Positions 17,195-26,051 of a stretch of 34,456 nt of DNA are shown here, piece by piece. The notes beneath the pieces are model-generated. The model did not search any database, was not told the origin of the DNA, and saw only the letters and a list, made by a program, of their open reading frames with translations. The DNA comes from CAYWFU01 sp964457585 (GTDB lineage Bacteria > JACRDZ01). Every line of letters begins with the position of its first letter. Position 1 is the first letter of the stretch. The stretch is from assembly GCA_964457585.1 (NCBI GenBank), contig CAYWFU010000027.1, forward strand, positions 1 to 34,456, written 5' to 3'. The translations under genes were made by a program, and so were the position numbers.

Positions 17195-17965
17195 CTATTG
17201 AATAAATGGAACTTTTTCAGATTTAACTTTAGGTACTTTTACTTTGCCATATTTTATTATATCTAAAAAATTTTCATATTTCTCTCTAAGACATAAAGTC
17301 CCTATTACTCCTGAAGAAGCATATATGAGAATTATAATAAAAGAAGAAATTTCAGGATTTAAAGCTACAACATATAAAGCTAAGGCTATTGTAATCAATA
17401 CATTAAAAGGTTTTCTTTTCTTAAGATTAAAATTTTTCAAGCTAATATATGTCAGATTGCTGACCATAAGATAAGAAATTGATACGATCATGACCGGTAA
17501 TAATATTCTGTGCCCAATCCAATGACGGTCGAGAGCTACTAATATATAAGAAGACATAACACCGGCAGCTGCTGGTATTGGCAGCCCTGTAAAATTAGTT
17601 TTTTCAGTCCCTGCTGATTGTACATTAAACCTGGCTAAACGCAATGCTCCCCCAACAACTAATAGAAGTGACAGGAGCCATCCAATTCTTCCAAATTTAT
17701 TTAAAGCAAACAAATAAATCATTAAAGCAGGCGCTACTCCAAATGAAACTAAATCTGCAAGTGAATCAAATTCCATACCAAACCTGCTTGTTGAATGCGT
17801 CCACCGCGCTATTTTCCCATCTAATACATCAAATAACATTGCAAAAAGAATAACATATGCTGCTAATTCAAATTTTTCATTCAAACTGCATATAACAGAA
17901 TAAAATCCCATTGATAAATTTAACAATGTAAATAAATTTGGTAATAAATATATACCTTTTTTCAT
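17195..17965 (-). CDS. pssA: CDP-diacylglycerol-serine O-phosphatidyltransferase
   Basis: 256 aa integral membrane enzyme that makes phosphatidylserine from CDP-diacylglycerol and serine. The complete CDP-alcohol phosphotransferase motif is present: D49-G50-xx-A53-R54-x8-G63-xxx-D67-xxx-D71, within several hydrophobic helices. ATG 17965 is chosen because AAGGAGA lies 5 bases upstream; the frame also extends to a TTG at 17986. The gene follows psd by 17 bases, giving a two-step phosphatidylethanolamine operon, with the radical SAM gene immediately after it. Confidence 0.92.
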   Translation of the reverse strand: MKKGIYLLPNLFTLLNLSMGFYSVICSLNEKFELAAYVILFAMLFDVLDGKIARWTHSTSRFGMEFDSLADLVSFGVAPALMIYLFALNKFGRIGWLLSLLLVVGGALRLARFNVQSAGTEKTNFTGLPIPAAAGVMSSYILVALDRHWIGHRILLPVMIVSISYLMVSNLTYISLKNFNLKKRKPFNVLITIALALYVVALNPEISSFIIILIYASSGVIGTLCLREKYENFLDIIKYGKVKVPKVKSEKVPFIQ

Positions 17966-17982
17966 TGGTTTCTCCTTAATCT

Positions 17983-18627
17983 TCAACTAATCTCCCCGAT
18001 AATAGAAAGCCCTGCTTTTACAGTATCCCCTTTTTTAACCAGGACTTTTACATTTTCAGGCAAATAAATATCCATTCTTGAGCCGAATTTCATTAATCCG
18101 AATTTTTCTCCTGTATCATAAAAATCGCCAATTTTTCCTCTAAATACAACTCTTCTTGCTACAAGTCCCGTTATTTGCCTAAACAAATATTTTATTTTTT
18201 TATTTTCTATCCCAATAATATTTTGTTCATTTGCAATATACGCATTATCTTCATAAGCTGGAATAAATCTTCCTTTTTGATATTGGAAATATTTAACTAT
18301 TCCAGATAGCGGTATACGATTAATATGCACATTAAAAATTGATAAAAAAATACTTATCCTGGTTACCTTCCCTTTTACAAATATATCTTCATTATCTTCT
18401 TTTACTGATATAACTTTGCCATCCGCAGGTGCAACAACAATATTTTCACCTTCAGGAATGATTCTACCTGGATCGCGAAAAAATAAAGCTACTGCTATTC
18501 CGAATATCCCAAAAATATATGAACTTATTTTATACTCTAATAAACTTAATACCAGACATAAAACAAATAAAGGGATAATAAAAGGTGCTCCCTCTTTTGC
18601 AATCGAAAATTTTTTTTCTAGCTCCAT
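17983..18627 (-). CDS. psd: Phosphatidylserine decarboxylase proenzyme (short form)
   Basis: 214 aa, the short class of PSD. The self-cleavage site is FGS (G182-S183) followed by RMD, from which the pyruvoyl group forms; APADGKV and HINRIPLSG, both family hallmarks, lie upstream. An N-terminal hydrophobic stretch anchors it in the membrane. It decarboxylates phosphatidylserine from the downstream pssA product to phosphatidylethanolamine, consistent with a Gram-negative-like membrane. The ribosome binding site at ATG 18627 is weak. Confidence 0.9.
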   Translation of the reverse strand: MELEKKFSIAKEGAPFIIPLFVLCLVLSLLEYKISSYIFGIFGIAVALFFRDPGRIIPEGENIVVAPADGKVISVKEDNEDIFVKGKVTRISIFLSIFNVHINRIPLSGIVKYFQYQKGRFIPAYEDNAYIANEQNIIGIENKKIKYLFRQITGLVARRVVFRGKIGDFYDTGEKFGLMKFGSRMDIYLPENVKVLVKKGDTVKAGLSIIGEIS

Positions 18628-18737
18628 TTTGAAATAATTAAATCATCCTTTCAATTAATATGTATATTTATATTATTTATAAATTATAATATTAATATCA
18701 TTAAATATCAAGATTTATTATCGGTGGAGGGTTAAAT

Positions 18738-18795
18738 GTAGGGGTTCGATTTATCGAACCCGTTAAATAGCTTGATAAATCAAGCACCTATAATC
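18738..18795. repeat. REP-like double palindrome
   Basis: GGGTTCGATTTATCGAACCC followed by AGCTTGATAAATCAAGC, in the spacer upstream of psd. The same family occurs at 511-526, 1402-1417 and inside the element at 20859-20927. The rest of 18628-18899 holds no gene that I can see; the T-arm-like GGTTCGA is part of the palindrome, not a tRNA. Confidence 0.65.
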
Positions 18796-18899
18796 AACAA
18801 AATATCCTTTTTTCTATTTAGAAAATTTTATTTTTTTCGCAAAACACTTTCCACTGAGTTTATTTAAAATTCCTTAACATTAAGTTCACAAAACTACAA

Positions 18900-19349
18900 C
18901 TATTTATTTTTAAAATATTTCTCAATTAAAATGTCAATAAAACCAAAATACTCTTTAGGAATATTTTTATATATTACCTTTACCTTTTGCTTTGCAATAT
19001 CAACATTCTTACATTGATTAATATTAGAAATTAGATTTTCATAATATTCAACGATTTTTTTCTCGAGCTTCTCAGATAAATTCAAGTTTCCAGAAATTAA
19101 ATCCGCGGCTTTCTTAATATCACCATTGTTTTCTGCCAGATTCTTAAAGCATATACCTTTAAAGTTATCAGTTATAGTATTACGCCCCATATTTAGTATT
19201 TTCGCTGTCTCTTTTATATTGAAATTGGTTTTTCGTAATTCTTCGATTAACCTTTTTTGATAATCATTTTCAATATATTCCGAATTTTCTTCCGGTATTT
19301 TAACATTTGTAAGTTGTCCACTATTATTTTTATAAATGTCCTGTTCCAT
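18900..19349 (-). CDS. Small Fis-type helix-turn-helix protein
   Basis: About 149 aa from ATG 19349. A Fis/sigma-54-activator-type HTH is visible (RLIEELRKTNFNIKETAKILNMGRNTITDNFKG), followed by a helical region with a second HTH-like segment (NNGDIKKAADLISG). There is no AAA+ or receiver domain, so it could be a stand-alone regulator or the C-terminal remnant of a larger NtrC-type protein. No strong ribosome binding site is visible; the frame extends upstream into the dispersed element at 19369-19463, which may have replaced the original N-terminus. Function unknown. Confidence 0.55.
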   Translation of the reverse strand: MEQDIYKNNSGQLTNVKIPEENSEYIENDYQKRLIEELRKTNFNIKETAKILNMGRNTITDNFKGICFKNLAENNGDIKKAADLISGNLNLSEKLEKKIVEYYENLISNINQCKNVDIAKQKVKVIYKNIPKEYFGFIDILIEKYFKNK

Positions 19350-19368
19350 TGCATATTTAATCAAGAAT

Positions 19369-19463
19369 ACCCTGCAGTTTACTGCAGGGATGAATTGGCA
19401 CAAATATAAATAATAAAATATTCCTATCAGAGACAGAAGATACCCTGTGGCTCTGCCACATTT
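19369..19463 (+). repeat. Dispersed element, copy 4 (opposite orientation)
   Basis: Reverse orientation relative to copies 1-3; core GAATTGGCACAAATATAAAT, then TATTCCTATCAGAGA and a GC-rich hairpin. The left side ends in the palindrome CCCTGCAGTTTACTGCAGGG. It sits between the ATPase stop and the HTH gene start. The coding-direction frame used in copies 2 and 3 is closed here by TAA codons. Confidence 0.7.
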
Positions 19464-19472
19464 TCATTTTTT

Positions 19473-20714
19473 TTATTTCCCATCAACTAATTCCCACGGA
19501 TAAATATAATTTGGATTATACTTTTCACCTTTTAAACCAATAACTTTATATTCCTTTATGCTATATTTATTACAAAAAAATGACATTGAGTGTTTTTTGA
19601 AATTTTCAAAATTTGTCTTTATCTCTATTGGCAAAATACTTCCTTTGTAATTAAGGATAAAATCTATTTCATTTTTATTTTTATGACGCCAATAATTAAT
19701 ATTTTCAATTCCATATTTTTTAACTAATTCTGCAAAAATACTTGTTTCAAACACATTCCCTATTATATTTTTTGGTAAATGTTTTAACCACAACATTTGT
19801 AAAAGCCCTGTATCATAAAAAAATACTTTTGGAGCTTTTATTATTTCAACTTTTGCGCTAGAGCTGTAAGGGTGCACCAATTTAACAATATAAGTGTTCT
19901 CTAAAATAAACAAATAATGCTCTACTGTTTGCTGAGCAATAGCACAGGTATTCGCCAATTGCGCTACATTTATTAATTGCCCACTGCAAGATGCCAGAAC
20001 TTTTAATAAATTATTAAATTTTGTTATATCTTTAACATTTGCAATATCTCTAATATCTTTTTTAATATATGTATCAATTATTTGCTGGAGATATTTTTCT
20101 TTTTTTTCTATGGAATCTTCTAAAACAATTTTTGGATACCCGCCATAGTAAACAAATTCATAATATAGCTCAATAACTTTATTAAGATGAAATTCTGAAA
20201 GTGATTTTGTTAAATCATATTCTATATTTTTAAATCGCAGAAATTCATGAAAAGACAGATTAAATATTTCAAAATTAACTGTTCGTCCGACAAGTGAATC
20301 AGAAAATTTTGTTTTGATATTAAAACTCGATGATCCGGAAACAATAAGTTGTATGTATTGATGATGATCAATTAATAATTTCAATATTGATGAAGGATTA
20401 TCCAGATATTGAATTTCATCAATGAATATATATAGTTTTTTGGTAGATTTTTTTATCTTATCTAACTCAAATCCCTCATTTTTTAAGAAAGTTAAAAATG
20501 AATCGATTCCCGAATTAAAAATATCAATATATCTTGAATCTTCAAGATCAAAAAAATATGTAAATTCATTTTGGGTTTTTAAAAAATCTTGAAGAAAATA
20601 AAGGATATGACTTTTTCCCACTTGTCTTGACCCATGTAAAACAATAATATTGTTTGTATTTAAATACTTAATTATTTCGCCAGACACATCTCTTTTTATT
20701 ATTTTTTCATCCAT
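19473..20714 (-). CDS. AAA family ATPase with DUF4143 domain
   Basis: 413 aa. Walker A G28-SRQVGKS35, Walker B LYIFIDEIQYLD, sensor-like LIVSGSSSF and the GRTVNFEIFNLSFHEFLRF segment define the DUF4143-associated AAA proteins. The C-terminal DUF4143 region ends in EIDFILNYKGSILPIEIKTNF, a PD-(D/E)xK-like nuclease core (D, then E-x-K). These proteins are abundant in environmental genomes and their cellular role is not established. ATG 20714 has GGA about 8 bases upstream. It may be co-transcribed with the HTH gene, although a repeat lies between them. Confidence 0.85.
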   Translation of the reverse strand: MDEKIIKRDVSGEIIKYLNTNNIIVLHGSRQVGKSHILYFLQDFLKTQNEFTYFFDLEDSRYIDIFNSGIDSFLTFLKNEGFELDKIKKSTKKLYIFIDEIQYLDNPSSILKLLIDHHQYIQLIVSGSSSFNIKTKFSDSLVGRTVNFEIFNLSFHEFLRFKNIEYDLTKSLSEFHLNKVIELYYEFVYYGGYPKIVLEDSIEKKEKYLQQIIDTYIKKDIRDIANVKDITKFNNLLKVLASCSGQLINVAQLANTCAIAQQTVEHYLFILENTYIVKLVHPYSSSAKVEIIKAPKVFFYDTGLLQMLWLKHLPKNIIGNVFETSIFAELVKKYGIENINYWRHKNKNEIDFILNYKGSILPIEIKTNFENFKKHSMSFFCNKYSIKEYKVIGLKGEKYNPNYIYPWELVDGK

Positions 20715-20834
20715 AATTTAATTCCATTCATGATTTTAATTAATATATAGCTTAATAATAGTGCATACTAAAATATAAGTCAAGTTTAATTTTAGCATAA
20801 AACATACAACGTATTTTTTCCTTTTGTAGGGGGT

Positions 20835-20952
20835 GGGCTGTCCAAAAAGTTTATAAAATGTAGGGGTTTGATTTATCGAACCCGAAAAAACGTTGAAAAA
20901 TCGGGCTTGATGAATCAAGCCCCTACAAAAAATAGGCCTTTTTGGACAGCCC
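20835..20952. mobile_element. MITE-like element with the same ends as 7333-7463
   Basis: Ends GGGCTGTCCAAAAAG (20835-20849) and the perfect complement (20938-20952). Here the interior is a different palindrome (20859-20927), of the GTAGGGG...TTTATCGAACCC type shared with 18738-18795. Sequence beyond the right end is CCTTAAA in both elements. Confidence 0.75.
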
Positions 20953-20974
20953 CTTAAATATAATACTGAAATTT

Positions 20975-22474
20975 CTATACATTAAAAATATCTTTTTTAT
21001 CTGCAACTGTTATAATTGCCGAATTTTCAACAGGACACTTATTTTCGCAAATTCCACATCCGATACATAAATTTTCAATTATATGAGGTTCTTTTACTGA
21101 TACTTTTTCTCCTTTTATATTAATCTTTTCTGTAATTTTAAATTTTATTGCTTTATCTGGGACAGGACAATGTTCTTCGCATACCAGACAATCAACATAT
21201 TTACGCCATGGGATACAACGGTTTCGGTCTATATAAGCTAATCCGATTTTTGTTTTCCTTTTTATTTCAATAGGCAGTTCCTGTATTGCTCCTGTAGGAC
21301 ATGTTTGTCCGCAAAGAGAGCAGTTATATTCACAATAACCCTGTCGTGGGACTAATTTCGGAGACCATAAACCTTCTATTCCTGCTTCCAGGAGAGTTGG
21401 ATTTAATCCGTTTGTTATACAAACTTTCATGCATTCACCGCAGCGAGTGCATCGTCCTAAGAATTCCTGTTCATTTACTGCTCCGGGTGGACGGATCAAA
21501 TAACGATTTTTAATGCGCAATAAGGAAGATATTTTAAAAGCAGGCATAACTAAAATTGTTGAAATAGAACCTAAAAGCATAGTTCTGCGGGAAAGATTAA
21601 TTCCTGATATTTCTTCATTTTTATAAAAATCAAATTCAATCGCATCTGTAGGACATATCTCTTTGCAGTTAAAACATAAGACACAATCAATATTTCCCAT
21701 TTTACATTCACGAATACATTTGTTGCAATCATTGCATAATTTTTTATCAATTCTTTTATTTACCAATGAACGTACTGCAGTCAATTCAAATAATGCGCCT
21801 AAAGGACAAATCACTCTGCACCAGAATCGTCTTCCCATAAGTTCAAGCAAAAGGATTGCAATAAAAAAGGAAAAAATAAAAATATCAAGCTGATATATAT
21901 GAGGTTTAATAGAAAAAAATATTTTATTTAATTTATTTATATGTTCAAATAAAAATTCCAATTTTAAATTATATAAAAAATCAGCAAGATTTTTTAAAAA
22001 GAAATCAGCGATAGGGAAAAAACTAATCGTAAAAGTCCGGAATAAAATACTTAAAGGATCAAATAGCCAGATGAATTGTATTGTTATAAAAGATGAAATT
22101 AAAAGAAAAATCAAAATATAATATTTAATTCTATTTATTTTTTCCCATTGAATAGATGAATTAGAAACAGGTCTTTTGCCCAAAAAAAAATAATCAAATA
22201 TATCAAGAAAAGTCCCTAAAGGACAGAACCATCCGCAGAAAAACCTGCCTAAAAAAATCGTAGCGAGGATAAAAAGAAAAGAATAAGCAAGAGACGAAAT
22301 AAATGATCGTAAAAAAAGCATTGTTGATATTGCAATCAAAGGATCAAGTTTAAAAAATATATTAACTGGATATTTTAAAATATCTTTTCCGCTATATCGT
22401 GTATTTATAAAGAGAAAGATAAATAATAAAAAAATTAAAATTTGTGTTATACGGCGGGGTGTTCCTATTTTCAT
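20975..22474 (-). CDS. NapH/NosR-like membrane polyferredoxin
   Basis: 499 aa with about four transmembrane helices in the first 215 residues and two CxxxCP motifs (C80-x3-C84-P and C219-x3-C223-P), as in NapH/NosR/CcoG-type quinol-oxidising proteins. Ferredoxin clusters follow (CNDCNKCIREC, CVLCFNCKEICP). After a second hydrophobic stretch (about 300-315) come CTRCGECMKVC, CSLCGQTCP and CIGCGICENKCP. It probably carries electrons from the membrane pool to a soluble acceptor. Its ATG overlaps the stop of the upstream DUF362 gene as TAATG, so the two are translationally coupled and likely one complex. Confidence 0.85.
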   Translation of the reverse strand: MKIGTPRRITQILIFLLFIFLFINTRYSGKDILKYPVNIFFKLDPLIAISTMLFLRSFISSLAYSFLFILATIFLGRFFCGWFCPLGTFLDIFDYFFLGKRPVSNSSIQWEKINRIKYYILIFLLISSFITIQFIWLFDPLSILFRTFTISFFPIADFFLKNLADFLYNLKLEFLFEHINKLNKIFFSIKPHIYQLDIFIFSFFIAILLLELMGRRFWCRVICPLGALFELTAVRSLVNKRIDKKLCNDCNKCIRECKMGNIDCVLCFNCKEICPTDAIEFDFYKNEEISGINLSRRTMLLGSISTILVMPAFKISSLLRIKNRYLIRPPGAVNEQEFLGRCTRCGECMKVCITNGLNPTLLEAGIEGLWSPKLVPRQGYCEYNCSLCGQTCPTGAIQELPIEIKRKTKIGLAYIDRNRCIPWRKYVDCLVCEEHCPVPDKAIKFKITEKINIKGEKVSVKEPHIIENLCIGCGICENKCPVENSAIITVADKKDIFNV

Positions 22475-23418
22475 TATCCCTGACCTGTTTTTTCTATTAT
22501 AGTTATTTTATCTAAATTTATTTCACCTATTCCAGCTTTATACGCATTACGCAAATATTCTAAATCTTCACCTTTAATATTAAATAAAGTAGCTCCATAA
22601 GAATCAATTGCTACCCTATCCACACCTGCTATAATAGTATTTGTAATTTTGGTATCTTTTATATCTCCACCCTGCGGTCCGTTTCTAACAAGAATTCGAA
22701 TAGCATCTAAAATCACAAGATGCGGAACAATCATGCGGTTCAAATCAACTATATTTTGATGAATTCCTTCATGCAGCAATGAGCGCTGGCCTCCAGCCAT
22801 TCCCATAGCATTTTTTATTGACATAGTAAGTCCGGTTGATCCATGATGTTTTGCAATTGGAATACTTATTATTTTATCAGCATGAAAAAAATCTTCATAA
22901 AAAACCCATGATTTTAAATATGTTGCTCTGGGTATTTCCATCTTTTTGAATTTTCGCGGATCCATCTGCAATAATTCAACGCGTGCATTATTTATTTCTT
23001 CAACAATCTTTACTGCTCCGCTCTGATTGTATGATCTTTCCGGATCATTGCATGGTCTATCAATTATTTTGATTTTTTTTGCTTTTGCTTCAAGGCATAA
23101 TAATATAACTTCTTTAAGTACTAATGGATTGGTAGTAGCAGCAAGCTCAGGCGTGCGGTCCCATGATAAATTTGGTTTTATTATTACTTCATCGTCAGGA
23201 TTAACAAATTTGCTGATACCTCCTAAAGCATCAACAGCAATTCTAACCAATTTTCCAGGGGGTCCTTTTCGTGCAACAGCAATTACAGGTGCGGTTATAC
23301 TTTTTTCTGCTGCAATTAAAGGTGGTAATATTTTTGAAAATGCATTCAGTCCAAATAAACCTAAAATTGTTTGAAACAGTTTTTTTATAAAATCTCTGCG
23401 GGGATAACTTTTATTCAT
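22474..23418 (-). CDS. DUF362 protein with Tat-type leader
   Basis: 314 aa. The N-terminus has a twin-arginine motif (PRRDFIKKLF) followed by a hydrophobic region, so export in a folded, cofactor-loaded state is expected. The DUF362 body shows DEVIIKPNLSW, IPIAKHHGSTGLTMSIKNAMGM and GVDRVAIDSYGATLF. GGGGG lies 7 bases before ATG 23418. DUF362 proteins are often paired with ferredoxin-like partners, and here the next gene is a polyferredoxin starting within its stop codon. Enzyme activity unknown. Confidence 0.85.
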   Translation of the reverse strand: MNKSYPRRDFIKKLFQTILGLFGLNAFSKILPPLIAAEKSITAPVIAVARKGPPGKLVRIAVDALGGISKFVNPDDEVIIKPNLSWDRTPELAATTNPLVLKEVILLCLEAKAKKIKIIDRPCNDPERSYNQSGAVKIVEEINNARVELLQMDPRKFKKMEIPRATYLKSWVFYEDFFHADKIISIPIAKHHGSTGLTMSIKNAMGMAGGQRSLLHEGIHQNIVDLNRMIVPHLVILDAIRILVRNGPQGGDIKDTKITNTIIAGVDRVAIDSYGATLFNIKGEDLEYLRNAYKAGIGEINLDKITIIEKTGQG

Positions 23419-23442
23419 AATAATTCCCCCTTTAAGTTAGAC

Positions 23443-23570
23443 TGCCTTAGGCAGCAACTTAAATTACAAAGTGACAGAGGCACAAAGGCACAAAGTAAAA
23501 AAGGTTCCAAAACATAAAAATTTTTGGTTTTAAAACTTTGTGCCTTTGCTACTTTGTGCCTTTGTGCCTG
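23443..23570. repeat. Dispersed 128-bp imperfect palindrome, copy 2
   Basis: Same repeat as 351-478, in the same orientation, lying between the L28 gene and the DUF362 gene. As it separates two transcription units it may form a 3'-end hairpin for rpmB. Confidence 0.75.
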
Positions 23571-23586
23571 ATTATACTCCATTAAA

Positions 23587-23778
23587 TTATACAGCTTTTC
23601 TTACTTTACCAGCCTGCAGACACTTCGTGCAGACACGTATTCTTTTTGTAGAATTATTTTGAATAGTTTTAACTTTTTGCAAATTTGGCAGCCAGCGTTT
23701 CTTTGATTTATTATTAGCATGACTGACCTTATTTCCAACTTGCGGTTTTTTACCGCAAATATCACATACTTTTGCCAT
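23587..23778 (-). CDS. rpmB: Ribosomal protein L28
   Basis: 63 aa, full length for L28. MAKVCDICGKKP at the start, the basic KKRWLPNLQ core and the CTKC pair at the end (zinc-type L28 with CxxC...CxxC) are diagnostic. It has AGGAGG 8 bases upstream of ATG 23778. Monocistronic, as often in bacteria. Confidence 0.95.
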   Translation of the reverse strand: MAKVCDICGKKPQVGNKVSHANNKSKKRWLPNLQKVKTIQNNSTKRIRVCTKCLQAGKVRKAV

Positions 23779-23870
23779 TATTACACCTCCTAAACAAATT
23801 TTCTTATTTTAAGATAATTTTATTATTTTATTATAAAACAATACATAAAGCAAGATTTTTAAAAAACTAA

Positions 23871-24839
23871 TTATTTTTTCACATCTTTAACACATCTTAA
23901 TCCAATACTACTGCTTCTCTGTGTAGGATCGTATGCTCCCCTGCGTGTTGTTCTGCAGTAATAATTATCATATGAAAATCCTCCACCGCGTATAACTTTA
24001 TCTTTCCCTTTATCCGGTCCTTTAGGATTGTTGCCTGGACTGCTTTTATAATATTCACGGCCAAAATAATCTAAACACCATTCATTTACATTGCCAGCCA
24101 TATCAAGCAATCCATACGGACTTGCTCCTTCAATATATTTCCCTATTTTTGTTGGTTTGCCTATCCCCTCATCTTTATTATTGCATAATCCTTTTTTATA
24201 ATCATTTCCCCATGGAAATTTTCTTCCATCCGTACCTTTTGCAGCCTTTTCCCATTCCGCTTCTGTTGGTAAACGTTTACCAACCCAATTAGCATACGCT
24301 TCAGCTTCATACCAGCTTATTCCGCATACAGGCTGTTCAGCCCCGTTATATTTGCTTTCATTAAAATATTGAGGAGCTGTAATTTTACTCTTTTCTTTCC
24401 ATGCCCAGCCTTCATTTGACCAGAGTTCCTTCTTTTGATATCCACCATCATCAATAAATTTTTTATAATCAGCATTAGTTACTTCAAATTTATCGATATT
24501 AAAAGCATCTACCTGCACTTTATGAACCGGAGCTTCCATAGGGTCACCACCCTTATCGCAGCCCATTTCAAATTCTCCAGCAGGGATTAATACCATATTC
24601 GTTTCTTCTGAAACCGGTGTCACTGGTGCTTCTTGCACCTGCGCTGCAGGAGTCACAGGAGTCTCAGCAGGTATTTCCTGTGATACCTGAGATGAATCAG
24701 TTTTTTCTCCACCAGCTTCTTTCACAGCTTGTTTTGAACCTGTACACCCAGAAAATATAATCATACATGATAAAAAAAGTCCAAATAATGATATTAAAAA
24801 TAATTTCCCTTCTGTAAATCTTCTTATTAAATCTTTCAT
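23871..24839 (-). CDS. SUMF1/FGE-sulfatase-domain lipoprotein
   Basis: 322 aa. Hydrophobic leader with lipobox FSGC, then a Thr/Pro/Glu-rich linker (repeated V-T-P) and the SUMF1 fold: MVLIPAGEFEMG, DKFEVTNADYKKF, PVCGISWYEAEAYANW, RLPTEAEWEKAA, FPWGN, GLLDMAGNVNEWC, VIRGGGF and IGLRCVK. In true formylglycine-generating enzymes two cysteines five residues apart sit after the GG-S segment; here only one Cys (YYCRTTRRG) is present, so classic sulfatase activation is doubtful. It is more likely a structural or ligand-binding surface lipoprotein. AAGGAGG lies 7 bases before ATG 24839. The spacer 24840-24983 holds nothing I can assign. Confidence 0.9.
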   Translation of the reverse strand: MKDLIRRFTEGKLFLISLFGLFLSCMIIFSGCTGSKQAVKEAGGEKTDSSQVSQEIPAETPVTPAAQVQEAPVTPVSEETNMVLIPAGEFEMGCDKGGDPMEAPVHKVQVDAFNIDKFEVTNADYKKFIDDGGYQKKELWSNEGWAWKEKSKITAPQYFNESKYNGAEQPVCGISWYEAEAYANWVGKRLPTEAEWEKAAKGTDGRKFPWGNDYKKGLCNNKDEGIGKPTKIGKYIEGASPYGLLDMAGNVNEWCLDYFGREYYKSSPGNNPKGPDKGKDKVIRGGGFSYDNYYCRTTRRGAYDPTQRSSSIGLRCVKDVKK

Positions 24840-24983
24840 GTTGAATCCTCCTTTTCCTCAATGAAACTTATTTAGAAGATATTTTTTTTATTATAAAATT
24901 ATTTTGATAAATATTCAATAAAAAACTGATACCATGTAGTAAATAGATTCTATGGAACTACTTTCAGTAAAAATCGGTAAGCC

Positions 24984-26051
24984 TTAAGAGTTACACCCAT
25001 TTTTTTTAAACTTATAATAGGTTGCCTTCCCTTTGCCAAAACGTTCAATATATCCCAAATCTATCATTTTATTAAAATCAAGCGCACGGGTTGGTCTGGC
25101 ACGATTGGTCAATTGAGAATATTCCTTATCAGTAACAAATCCTTTTTTTTCGATATATGCTAACATTGCTTTATGATACTCTTTCAACTCGGTAGATGGC
25201 TCAATAACTGAAATATCCAACTCCTTCGAGATTCGATATAGTTCGTCTAATATCCCTTCGGAAAAATATTCCAGCCATGCTGTGAAATCCAAAGTACCTG
25301 CAATATCGTAATAGTTCCCTCTTACTCCAACATTTTGAAAATAACGAGTTACATTTCTGTTATAATAATTCTCAAAACTGAACAAATTAAATGTATCTAA
25401 TCCCATTCCAGCTAAAAGTACTTTTGCCACAAGACGCACAGTTCTGCCGTTTCCATCAATAAATGGATGAATTACTACAAATTGTTTGTGAAAAATACCG
25501 GCAAGTATTATAGGATCAATCTTTGACATATTTTGTTTAACAAAGCCTGCAAGTTCATCCATAAGCATAGGGACATCTTCATGATCTGGCGGCCAATATA
25601 TAGTTTTTTGTAAACGCGGATCATTCACAAAAACCGGCTCTTTGCGCAATATGCCGCACTTACTTTTAATCAGCAAATCCCTCATAATAATTTTATGGAT
25701 ATCCCGAATTAATGTCAGATTTAAAGATAGATTTTGATGTGTTGTAAGCTGTTTATTAAGCATGACAAGAGCATCATTATAATTAGTAACTTCTTTTTGG
25801 CTGTTTGTAATGTTCTGCGGCAGATTTTTAAGGAGTTGTCTTACTTCGGTTAGAGGGAGCGGATTTCCTTCAATACTGGTGGAAGAAAAAGCTGAAATTT
25901 CCCTCGCATGCCTTTCAAATTCTGCCAGGATTATCTTCGGAAACCGCCGCGTGTTTAACAATGCTATTTGTGCGGATATCCGTTTTATTGAATCAAGGAG
26001 ATTTGATGTTATTGTATACAATGGTTTAAACGGTTCAATTTTATTTTTCAT
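24984..26051 (-). CDS. Fic-family protein with N-terminal inhibitory helix
   Basis: 355 aa. The active-site motif H195-PFIDGNGR203 is complete, so AMP transfer to a target Tyr/Ser/Thr is expected. The N-terminal S57-xxx-E61-G motif is the self-inhibitory helix of class II Fic proteins, meaning that it regulates itself without a separate antitoxin. A C-terminal winged-helix-like region (LTNRARPTRALDFNKMIDLGYIERFGKGK) implies DNA or partner binding. The start lacks a ribosome binding site; a consensus promoter lies right at the ATG, so the mRNA is probably leaderless. It overlaps the broken LVIVD gene by 11 bases. Confidence 0.88.
   Translation of the reverse strand: MKNKIEPFKPLYTITSNLLDSIKRISAQIALLNTRRFPKIILAEFERHAREISAFSSTSIEGNPLPLTEVRQLLKNLPQNITNSQKEVTNYNDALVMLNKQLTTHQNLSLNLTLIRDIHKIIMRDLLIKSKCGILRKEPVFVNDPRLQKTIYWPPDHEDVPMLMDELAGFVKQNMSKIDPIILAGIFHKQFVVIHPFIDGNGRTVRLVAKVLLAGMGLDTFNLFSFENYYNRNVTRYFQNVGVRGNYYDIAGTLDFTAWLEYFSEGILDELYRISKELDISVIEPSTELKEYHKAMLAYIEKKGFVTDKEYSQLTNRARPTRALDFNKMIDLGYIERFGKGKATYYKFKKNGCNS

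Noticed and set aside
18740..18800. T-arm-like GGTTCGATTTATCGAACC as part of a tRNA
   Set aside because: It is a symmetric palindrome repeated elsewhere; no acceptor stem or anticodon arm is visible.
20736..20918. 60-aa minus-strand ORF
   Set aside because: It is mostly the interior of the MITE-like element and has no gene features.
23871..24839. Sulfatase-activating FGE
   Set aside because: The SUMF1 fold is sure but only one of the two active-site cysteines is seen, so the enzyme name is not justified.
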